A stretch of DNA of 64,000 bases from Planctomycetota bacterium (lineage in GTDB: Bacteria; Planctomycetota; UBA8742; UBA2392), in assembly GCA_020638675.1 (NCBI GenBank), contig JACKID010000001.1, positions 1,364,001-1,428,000 on the forward strand, given 5' to 3'. Of the stretch, positions 23,900 through 31,454 are shown one piece after another. Each line of letters opens with the position of its first letter. The first letter of the stretch is position 1. Under the pieces are notes generated by a model that made no database searches, was not told the DNA's origin, and saw only the letters and a program-made list of their open reading frames with translations. A program made the position numbers and the translations under genes.

Positions 23900-26476
23900 A
23901 TGCGCACCGCCCGCACTGTCCTTGCAGCCTGCTTCTTGCTGATCGCCTTACTTTCTGTCTCGCAGTCGCAAGACAATCCCAAAGAATGGAACGACGATCA
24001 GGTTTCCGTCGCGAAGGAGTGGTTCGACGGCCTCGGCTACGACGTCATGCGGCCGTTCGTGCGAGTGGCGACAGGAGGCTGGTCGAGGCGCGGGAACAAC
24101 GATCCCGTCAAGGAATTCCGCTGCGGGTTCCTGCAGGCTGCGGATGATTCCACGTTCCGCGTCCTGTTCAGCGACTTGACCGAGCAGGAGTTCACCATTT
24201 CGCCGCGCAACACAGAGGAGCTTGAGCGCGTCTACTACGAGGCGGCCGACCTGAAAGAGTTCGCTACGGCCGCGCTTGCATCGGCCAAAGACCCGGAGCG
24301 CGATACCTGGGATCGCTTCGGTGCGCGCCTGAAGGAGCGCACAGAGCTGTTCGTCCTCGCCCGTGCCTGCGAAATGGCGGGTCACGCGACCACCGCCGAC
24401 CAGCTCTACGAGCACGTGAAGTCACTGCTGGACGAAGGCGAAGACAGCGTGCGAGCAGCCATCCGCAAAGACCTGGCGTACGCGGGTATCTGGAAACTGA
24501 CGCTGCTCTGTGGTGACGCCGCCATTCCGCGCACGACACTCCAAGCCGAGTTCGCCGAGTTCCTGAAGCACTTTGAGGGCACTGAGTATTTCGACACTGC
24601 CAAGGAAATTCACGACCAGCTGGCGGTGATGGTCGCCGAGGACGAGGCCCACCACCTCGCCGACTGGGACGACATGACGACCGATGAAAAGGTCGCCGAG
24701 CTGATCTACCAGTTGCGCGACCAGAACGCCGAACAGTGGAGCCAGCCGGGCGAATGCGACATTTTCGACGACCCGCGCGGCGACGAAAGCCCGGCGGGGA
24801 AGCTGGTGGACATGGGCTTCGACGCCGTTCCGAAGCTGATCGACATCATGGATGACAAGCGGCTCACTCGCAGCATCGGCTACTGGCGCGACTTCGTCTA
24901 CTCGCACCACGTCCTGCGCTATGGCGACTGCGCGATTACGATCCTGTCGAGGATCGCCGGGCGCAGCTTCTATGAGCGCACCTACACCAACGGCTACCCG
25001 CTCAAGGACGGCAAAGGCTCGGCCATCAAGCAGGAGGCCGCGGCCTGGTGGGATGATGTCAAGAAGCGGGGCATCGAGAGCGTGCTGGCGGAAGGAGTCG
25101 AAAGGGGTGACCGCAACAGCCCATCGCAGGCCACCCAGCTTGCCGGGCGGGACCCCCGCCGCGCGATCCAGGCGATCGAGAAAGGTTTCAAGGTCGCGGA
25201 AGAAGACTGGGTACGCGCCCGCCTGATCGATGTCGCCGGCAACCTCGGGCTGGAGATTGCCGGGGACTTCATTCGCGATCAGCTGCTTGAGGCCGAAGGA
25301 CTGCAGGCGCGCCTGTCGGCTGCGCGAGTGCTCACCGGCTGGGGCCAGCCGGACGGCGTCGCGGCGATGATCGCCGAGTGGCAACGCCAGGCATGGAAGG
25401 ACAGCAAGGACGACTGGGGTCGCCGCGACGTCATCAAAGGCCTGGCTGACTACCTGCTGCAAAGCGGCGAGGTTGAGGCGGGCAAGGCTGTGGCTGCAGG
25501 CATTGCCGAATTGAGCGTGTCCGAGCGGCTCGAGGTTGTGGACGCCGCGACGGACCTCGACGGGAAGGAAGTCGCGCTGGACGGCGATTTCGGCAGGGTG
25601 ATTGAGGACATGCTGGTCGGCCGTCTTGACGACACCGCACGCACCAGCATGAGCGGCAGTCGCTATGACTGGTCTTTCAGCAATCCACCCCTCGCCGACT
25701 GCGCGCTGTTTGCGCTCGGGCACCTGTGGCCGGCCAAGTACCCGGGCAAGCCTGCGTCGGCGCATGCTGCCCGTGCGCTGCAGCTGGTGCGCGCGAAGAA
25801 TGCCTGGCGGAGAAGCCGCGGGATGGAGCCGTTGCCGGAGCCGGAAGTTCCCGAAATCAAGTCTGCGGACAAGGAAGTGCTTGAGGCACTCTGGCTGCGC
25901 GCGACGGGGGACGACCCGGGCGATGCGCTGGATCAGTTGAGGAAGCTGGGCTTGTCCGCGCTGGCCTTCGTCGGCGGCAAGCTGGAGGGACACGACACAG
26001 AGGACGCCGCCTGGAAGCCGCTGTTTGCGCTCGAACGCGAGCTGTCGCGAGTGGTCAGGGATGTGAAGTTCGACGCCGCGGGAGTCGACGGCGCGGACGA
26101 ACTGGAGGAAGCGCTGACGGACGCCAAGGGCGAGGTGCTTGACACGTCAAGACTAGAATCGTTGCTTGCGGCCTGCATCTCGAAGCTGCCCAATGGTGCC
26201 GCGGGCTTTGTGTTTGATGCCTGGCGCGACAACGACGGCTCAGGCGTGACCATCGACGTCTCGCTCAAGCCCGGCGGCCCGGCCGGCAAGGGCTGGGACT
26301 ACAGCATGATTGCGCGGCTTGAGGATGACGGCCTGCTGAGCCTCAGCGGTGGAAGTGTCGACAGCGTGCTCAGGGAGGACGACGCGTTCAAGGAGCTGCG
26401 CAAACCCTTCGATCAGATCGCGGCCGCCGGGCCGCGAGTGGCCTTCGAAGTATCCGTGCAAGTGGCGTGCGACTAG
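23900..26476 (+). CDS. Large secreted protein with HEAT-like helical repeats, function unknown
   Basis: 858 residues with GGAGACCGCC before the ATG. A signal peptide (residues 1-23, ending SVSQSQ) is followed by a long Ala/Leu/Glu/Asp-rich helical protein. Residues about 300-560 show repeated helix pairs such as PRRAIQAIEKGFKVAEEDWV and AGDFIRDQLLEAEGLQARLS, which resemble HEAT/ARM repeats without clear consensus. The last 130 residues are more beta-like and rich in Gly and Asp. No catalytic motif is visible. Its stop shares the palindromic CTAG with the stop of the convergent gene at 26473. It is preceded by tRNA-Ser and otherwise isolated. Confidence 0.82.
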   Translation: MRTARTVLAACFLLIALLSVSQSQDNPKEWNDDQVSVAKEWFDGLGYDVMRPFVRVATGGWSRRGNNDPVKEFRCGFLQAADDSTFRVLFSDLTEQEFTISPRNTEELERVYYEAADLKEFATAALASAKDPERDTWDRFGARLKERTELFVLARACEMAGHATTADQLYEHVKSLLDEGEDSVRAAIRKDLAYAGIWKLTLLCGDAAIPRTTLQAEFAEFLKHFEGTEYFDTAKEIHDQLAVMVAEDEAHHLADWDDMTTDEKVAELIYQLRDQNAEQWSQPGECDIFDDPRGDESPAGKLVDMGFDAVPKLIDIMDDKRLTRSIGYWRDFVYSHHVLRYGDCAITILSRIAGRSFYERTYTNGYPLKDGKGSAIKQEAAAWWDDVKKRGIESVLAEGVERGDRNSPSQATQLAGRDPRRAIQAIEKGFKVAEEDWVRARLIDVAGNLGLEIAGDFIRDQLLEAEGLQARLSAARVLTGWGQPDGVAAMIAEWQRQAWKDSKDDWGRRDVIKGLADYLLQSGEVEAGKAVAAGIAELSVSERLEVVDAATDLDGKEVALDGDFGRVIEDMLVGRLDDTARTSMSGSRYDWSFSNPPLADCALFALGHLWPAKYPGKPASAHAARALQLVRAKNAWRRSRGMEPLPEPEVPEIKSADKEVLEALWLRATGDDPGDALDQLRKLGLSALAFVGGKLEGHDTEDAAWKPLFALERELSRVVRDVKFDAAGVDGADELEEALTDAKGEVLDTSRLESLLAACISKLPNGAAGFVFDAWRDNDGSGVTIDVSLKPGGPAGKGWDYSMIARLEDDGLLSLSGGSVDSVLREDDAFKELRKPFDQIAAAGPRVAFEVSVQVACD

Positions 26477-28692
26477 GGTTGTTCGAGGAACTTCAGGCTC
26501 TGGTAGCGGATGTTGGCGTCGAGCTGGTTCGGGATCCACTTGTCGTTGATCCAGATCAGGCGGATGGTGTGCACGCCGTCGAGCTTGCCGAGGCTGGTGC
26601 GGGCCGTGCGCTCGGTGATGCTGTCGGCCATGATCGTCAGCGTCTTCTTCTTCACGCCGTCGACGTAGACGTCCACCTTGAACTCGTACTCGTTGTCCAC
26701 GATGCCGTGGTTGGTGCAGCCGAGCAGCAGGTCGAAGCTGCCGCCCTCTTCGCCTTCTTCGGGCGCGTCGCCGAAGTCTTGCTCATACTCGATCCAGTGA
26801 TTCGACCAAGCGGTGTAGATGCCCGGATCCTCCGCCTTGGGGTCGGGGAACCAGCGGCTTGTGTCCTCCGCGGCCGTGTAGTTGCGCGGCGCGATTTCGA
26901 GCTTGCGCCCCGGGCTGAGCTCGACGTTTACAACGCCGTTGCCGGTCTCCTGCAGCGCGACCGGGTTCTGGAGCGTGCGGGGGAAGTAGCCGATCTTTTC
27001 CAGCGTGATCGACTTGATCGAAACCTCCCACTCCAGCAGGAAGTTACCGTCGGCGGAGGTGAGTTGCGTGTACTCCGGCGTCTTGGGTTTGCCGGCGTTC
27101 TTGCCCCACGGCGTGATGCCGACGACTTGCACGCTCAGGTCGGTCAGCGGCGCCTGCGTGATCCGGTCGATCACAAACAGGTGAATGCGCGGGCGGCGCA
27201 CGGCGAGTGTGATGGTCACGTTCGAGTCGCCCGGCAGCACGGGTGTGGCCTGTGCCTCGACGAAGTCGTCGTGCACGCACAGCAGCGCGTTGGTCTTCTC
27301 GGGCGGGTCCTCAAGGTAGAACCAGCCGGCCGCGTCGGTGACCGCGCTTTGCGACAGCACGTCACCCATGGTGGTGACGACCGCGTTCGCGACTGCGGCG
27401 CCGTCGGCGTCCACGACCTGGCCGCTGATCGGCGTGAGCGCGTCGTTCTCGAACACCAGCTCGCTGAACGGCTGGGGCAGGCTGCCCGGGTTGCTGGAGG
27501 TGCTGATGATCGTCGCGCGCGCCGGCCTGCGGGTCTGCACGATCTGCTTGTCTTTGACCAGGCTGACGTAGGGCGCATCCTTTTCGTCCCACGTGCCAAG
27601 CACCTCCGCGTAGCCTTTCTGCGGGCCTTCGCCCTCGGGCGTTTCTTTGGCTACTGCGTATGCCGGGAAGTACGCGAGCGTCGCCGCGCGCTTGGCGGTG
27701 TGCCAGCGCTGCGGGTCCAGCTCGCCGGTGCTGACGACGCTGAGGTCACCGTCGAACTGCTCGGCGTTTGCCTTGAGTGTGAACGGCGTTTCCGGCGCCC
27801 AGAAGATGCCGAATTCGTTCGCCTTGCCGACGTCCACCACGTCAATCGGCATCGCCGCGACGATGCGGTGGCCTTCCCACGTGACGGTGAGTGCAACCGG
27901 CGGGTAGTTCAGCGGCGCGAGCTTGCTGGCCGGCATGTCGCCGCCGAAGTAGCCGTTCGCGTCGGTCTCGAACTCTGTGATCACCGGCAGCAGCGGCCCG
28001 CCCGCAACGCCATCCAGCGGGAAGAAGCTGATCAGCCCGACGGTCGCCTTGGCGAGGCCTTCGCGCGCCTCCTGGCTCATGATCTTGCCGTGCACGGGCG
28101 TGGGGATCATCTCCGGCGGAGTGATGCCTTCCTCATACCACTGCTCTTGCCACTTCTCCTGCTCGGGCGACTTGGCGAGCGTGTTGGTCTTGCTGACTGC
28201 GCCGGGTGTGCGTCCCAGCTTGTCGGCCAGTGCAGGCCGGCCAGTTGCCTCGCGGCGTGCTTCTTCGCGCTCGGCCGGGGTGAGCTTGCGGGGCGGATTC
28301 GCCTGTTTGCCGCCAGCGGGGTTGTTGGCCGATCCGCCGTTCGGCGTCGTGCCGTTCGGGGCGCTGCTTCCGCCGCCGCCAGTGGGGGAGCTGCCGCTGC
28401 CGCTGCCGCTGCCGCCAGAGTCCTGGACTCGTTCGGCCTGCTTGCGCTTGCCTTCTTCAGAGATGTCGGAGAGCGGCAGAGGTGCGTCGTCGGTTCTATT
28501 CTGTTGGGCGGACTTCTCGCGGCGCGGCGCATCGGCGTCCAGCGGCTCGACCTCGTCTGCGGGGGCATCGAGCGAGGCGGCCTGTTCCGTGGTCTTCACC
28601 GGCCCGTTGCCGCTGGCGAGGACGAACAGGGTTCCGCCGCCGCCAAGCAGCAGCACCACGACCAGCACGATCAACAGATGGCGGTTGTTCAA
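26473..28692 (-). CDS. Membrane-anchored protein with carboxypeptidase-regulatory-like (CNA-B type) domains
   Basis: 739 residues from a TTG start with GGGGGAG four bases upstream; the ATG at 28711 is out of frame. One N-terminal membrane helix (HLLIVLVVVLLLGGGG) is followed by about 120 residues of low-complexity Ser/Gly/Asn/Pro sequence. Several Ig-like or carboxypeptidase-regulatory-like modules follow, for example ISGQVVDADGAAVANAVV with TDAAGWFYLED, typical of that fold. The C-terminal 180 residues include FDLLLGCTNHGIVDNEYEFKV, split across strands of a likely beta-sandwich. It probably acts outside the cytoplasmic membrane as an adhesive or scaffold protein. No catalytic residues were identified. 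Confidence 0.8.
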   Translation of the reverse strand: MNNRHLLIVLVVVLLLGGGGTLFVLASGNGPVKTTEQAASLDAPADEVEPLDADAPRREKSAQQNRTDDAPLPLSDISEEGKRKQAERVQDSGGSGSGSGSSPTGGGGSSAPNGTTPNGGSANNPAGGKQANPPRKLTPAEREEARREATGRPALADKLGRTPGAVSKTNTLAKSPEQEKWQEQWYEEGITPPEMIPTPVHGKIMSQEAREGLAKATVGLISFFPLDGVAGGPLLPVITEFETDANGYFGGDMPASKLAPLNYPPVALTVTWEGHRIVAAMPIDVVDVGKANEFGIFWAPETPFTLKANAEQFDGDLSVVSTGELDPQRWHTAKRAATLAYFPAYAVAKETPEGEGPQKGYAEVLGTWDEKDAPYVSLVKDKQIVQTRRPARATIISTSSNPGSLPQPFSELVFENDALTPISGQVVDADGAAVANAVVTTMGDVLSQSAVTDAAGWFYLEDPPEKTNALLCVHDDFVEAQATPVLPGDSNVTITLAVRRPRIHLFVIDRITQAPLTDLSVQVVGITPWGKNAGKPKTPEYTQLTSADGNFLLEWEVSIKSITLEKIGYFPRTLQNPVALQETGNGVVNVELSPGRKLEIAPRNYTAAEDTSRWFPDPKAEDPGIYTAWSNHWIEYEQDFGDAPEEGEEGGSFDLLLGCTNHGIVDNEYEFKVDVYVDGVKKKTLTIMADSITERTARTSLGKLDGVHTIRLIWINDKWIPNQLDANIRYQSLKFLEQP

Positions 28693-28822
28693 CGCACTCC
28701 CCCGGTGCCATTGTGGTCAACGTCACGCCTGCGGGCAAGCAAACTCGTACTCAATCGGGCGCGAGCGCCGTCAGGGTTAAGTGGATTCAGCGCGGGCTTC
28801 CTTGCAGGCGCTTTCAAAGCAA

Positions 28823-28850
28823 ACCGGGGACGCCGCTTGGCGTCCCCGGT
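28823..28850 (-). terminator. Intrinsic terminator of the radical SAM gene
   Basis: A perfect 12-bp stem, ACCGGGGACGCC with GGCGTCCCCGGT around GCTT, lies 20 bp after the stop of the gene at 28871-30643. On the minus strand it is followed by TTGCTTT, a modest T-rich tract. Confidence 0.8.
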
Positions 28851-28870
28851 ACGTGCTTGCCTGTCTGCGC

Positions 28871-30643
28871 TTACTTGCTTGCGACTTCGAGGTCGGCGGC
28901 CACGTCGGCCGTCACTTCCGCGCCGTCGTAGGCGTCGTTGACGTTGATCTTGGTCTTCTTGGCCTTCTCGTTCTTGACCATGTTGATGTGGCCATCCTCG
29001 CCAAGGCTCTTGGCCGTCAGGTTCTTCTCGTCGAAGACGTAGTTGAACTTGGCGTCGCGCGCCACGACCTTGTCGGCGTATTCGCGCAGGTGGATGAAGT
29101 ACGCGAGGTAGTTCAGCGTCTGCATCAGCGCCGCGGGTTGGTACTTGATCGTGCCCCACAGCATCTTCAGCGCAAAGTTGCGCTTCTCTTTGCCGCCGGC
29201 GAAGTAGTACTTGAAGATCAGCAGCGTGGCGAAGATCAGGTGGATGCGCGGGCGACCCAGTGGCTTCTGGATCCACTTGCGGTGCGGGTCGTCGGCCGGG
29301 CTCTTCTCGCCGGGCTTCTTGCCGGGGAAGTCGGGCACGTCGCGCTTGCTGCCCCACTGCTTGACGTTGTTCATCCAGCGCTCGCCGATGGCGTCGAGCG
29401 TGTAGGCGCGCAGGAACAGCTCGCGGTAGCCGGTGACCAGCTCTTCGTAGGTCATCTGCTTCGGCTCGATGTTGGTGACGCTGAGCGTGTTGTTGCCCTG
29501 CGCCGCTGAGCGCAGACGGCCTTCCTTTTCAATCCGCTCATAGAGCGGCGTACGCGGTATCGCCTGCAGGATCCCCAGCATTGCAATCGGGATGCCCGCA
29601 AGCTGCAGGAACGCGAACTGGTCTTCGAAGATGCCAACGTCGTCGTTGTCGAAGCCGACGATCATGCCCGCCGCGATCACCATGCCGTAGCTCTGGATGA
29701 TCTTGATGGCGTCCACCAGCGGCGTGGCAGCGTTCTGGAACTTCTTGGTCTCCTTGAGGCTGCTGGAGCGCGGCGACTCGATACCGAGGAAGCTCTCGAC
29801 CACGTTGGCGTGGCGCAGCAGCTCAAGCAACTCGACGTCGCGGCACGCGTCGACGGACATCTCGATGTAGAACGCCAGCGGGTAGCGGCGGGCGCGATTC
29901 CAGTCGCCGACGGCCTGGAGCATCTTCTTGGCGTAAATGCGGTCGCCGACCAGGTTGTCGTCGGCGATCGTCACGAAGTCGACACCGGCGTCGGCCCAGG
30001 CCTGCAGCTCCTTGATCACGTTCTCGATGGGCTTGGCGCGTACCTTGCGCCCGTAGGTGACGATGATGTCGCAGAACTCGCAGTTGAACGGGCAGCCGCG
30101 GGTGGTCTGGATGCAGCCTACGCGGTAGGCGCTGGTGGTCAGCAGGTCGATGCGCGGCGGCGGCGTGTCGGCGAGGTTGACTTTCTCTTCCTGGACGTAG
30201 TTGTCCTTGTGCTCGCCCTTTTCCCATTCACTGAGGAATTGCTTCCAGGTGTACTCGCCTTCGCCCTCGAACAGCACGTCGCAGTGCGGGCGGGCGCGCC
30301 CGGGAAGCACGTTGCAGATCGGGCCGCCCATGCAGACGAAGTAGCCGCGGCGGCGGAACTCGTCCGCCACCTCGAACATGCGCTCTTCCTGGATGGCCAT
30401 CGCGGACATCACGATGATGTCGGCGTTGATTTCGAAATCGATGTCTTCGATGTTTTCGTCAACGATGACGACGTCGTACTCGGGCGGGGTCAGGGCCGCC
30501 AGCGTCGCAAGCCCAAGAGGCGGCATCACCGTCTTGAAGCCGCCGATTTCTTTGATGAAGCCGAAGCTCCAGAAGGAAGGCGGGAACTTCGGGTGCACCA
30601 TCGCGATGCGCTTTCGGCGCTTCGGGGTCGCAGCTTCAACCAT
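28871..30643 (-). CDS. B12-binding radical SAM protein (DUF4070-type)
   Basis: 590 residues. Residues about 12-140 form a cobalamin-binding-like Rossmann domain (PPLGLATLAALTPPEYDV, VMSAMAI, CMGGPICN, DVLFEGEGE) but lack the DxHxxG motif for lower-ligand displacement. The radical SAM core carries C184, C188 and C191 in TTRGCPFNCEFCDII for the iron-sulfur cluster, followed by FVTIADDNLVGDR and LGIESPRSSSLKETKKFQN. A C-terminal region with GMIVGFDNDD and LQAIPRTPLYERI matches DUF4070-type proteins. Such enzymes carry out methylations, rearrangements or oxidations; the substrate is unknown. The last 80 residues are Lys/Asp-rich. It forms a single-gene unit with a strong terminator. Confidence 0.9.
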   Translation of the reverse strand: MVEAATPKRRKRIAMVHPKFPPSFWSFGFIKEIGGFKTVMPPLGLATLAALTPPEYDVVIVDENIEDIDFEINADIIVMSAMAIQEERMFEVADEFRRRGYFVCMGGPICNVLPGRARPHCDVLFEGEGEYTWKQFLSEWEKGEHKDNYVQEEKVNLADTPPPRIDLLTTSAYRVGCIQTTRGCPFNCEFCDIIVTYGRKVRAKPIENVIKELQAWADAGVDFVTIADDNLVGDRIYAKKMLQAVGDWNRARRYPLAFYIEMSVDACRDVELLELLRHANVVESFLGIESPRSSSLKETKKFQNAATPLVDAIKIIQSYGMVIAAGMIVGFDNDDVGIFEDQFAFLQLAGIPIAMLGILQAIPRTPLYERIEKEGRLRSAAQGNNTLSVTNIEPKQMTYEELVTGYRELFLRAYTLDAIGERWMNNVKQWGSKRDVPDFPGKKPGEKSPADDPHRKWIQKPLGRPRIHLIFATLLIFKYYFAGGKEKRNFALKMLWGTIKYQPAALMQTLNYLAYFIHLREYADKVVARDAKFNYVFDEKNLTAKSLGEDGHINMVKNEKAKKTKINVNDAYDGAEVTADVAADLEVASK

Positions 30644-30921
30644 TGGACTATCCCCTTTCCGGTCAAACTCTTACGTCGCTTGTCTCGTATTCAACGTCCA
30701 CGTATCGGCCAAAGATGTTACAGGCTGGTCCGGAGTACGTGTGGATAATTCCGCAATGATTACGACAACACGCTGTGTGCTTCTAATCAAGTGCGTTCAA
30801 GGCGAACAGCGCACAACCGGGCATCGACGCGGTTTTGTCTGCAGCCGACCTGATGCGCCTGTCGAAATCCATTGGGCAGATTGCGCGCGATTGGCGCGCA
30901 GCCATGAAATGGAGACGAGCC

Positions 30922-31392
30922 TTGAAAGATCGAAAAGCATTCGTGGCCGAAATCATCTCGGCCGAAGAAGGGATGAGCCAGTTGGAGATTTCGCGTGCGG
31001 TGAAAGACCAGTTCGGCAGCGGGCTGAGCTTCGTGCAGGTGCGCAGACTGCGCGATGCCCACGAAGCCGGCGCGTTCGACCGGGTGTGGGACGAGCTGTT
31101 CGCCGTGGAGGAAGCCAAGTCGGAAAACGGCGGGCGGCGCAAGAAGCCGCGCGGCGACCGCAGGCGCAAGACGCTGCTGCGCGGGCGGCGCAACCTCGAC
31201 ATGGACAAGTTCGTACTGAACACCATGCACAACCACCTCGTGATCTACCGCGCCGAGGGCGGAGCGCTGAACAGCCAGGCGTTCAAGTCACGCGAGCGCG
31301 CGGAGAAGCTGGTGAAACAGCTGCTGCAGGAGGGGCACCCGCCCGAGCAGATCGGCTACTTCCGCCGCAATGAAGTCAGCAAGGCGGCCTAG
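30922..31392 (+). CDS. Small basic protein, possibly nucleic-acid binding
   Basis: 156 residues from the TTG at 30922, chosen because GGAG lies seven bases upstream. In-frame alternatives are ATG 30904, ATG 30853 and TTG 30835, which would add up to 29 residues. The N-terminal part MSQLEISRAVKDQFGSGLSF looks like a helix-turn-helix. The middle is a dense basic cluster (GGRRKKPRGDRRRKTLLRGRRN) split over about 22 residues, consistent with binding DNA or RNA. The C-terminal 60 residues are helical and contain SRERAEKLVKQLLQEG. I do not recognise a family. It is transcribed away from the radical SAM gene and convergent with the next gene. Confidence 0.65.
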   Translation: MKDRKAFVAEIISAEEGMSQLEISRAVKDQFGSGLSFVQVRRLRDAHEAGAFDRVWDELFAVEEAKSENGGRRKKPRGDRRRKTLLRGRRNLDMDKFVLNTMHNHLVIYRAEGGALNSQAFKSRERAEKLVKQLLQEGHPPEQIGYFRRNEVSKAA

Positions 31393-31410
31393 GTCGCAGC
31401 CCAAATGAAG

Positions 31411-31438
31411 ACCGGGGTGACGCTCGCGCCACCCCGGT
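31411..31438. terminator. Bidirectional terminator between convergent genes
   Basis: ACCGGGGTG at 31411-31419 pairs with CACCCCGGT at 31430-31438, followed by TTTGCATTTG on the plus strand. It lies between the stops at 31392 and 31455 and can serve both genes. Confidence 0.75.
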
Positions 31439-31454
31439 TTGCATTTGCTGCCTG

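Noticed and set aside
26467..28941. 824-codon plus-strand frame opposite the CNA-B-like protein gene
   Set aside because: Antisense to a well supported gene with TTG start and ribosome binding site; low-complexity Arg/Leu/Gly translation.
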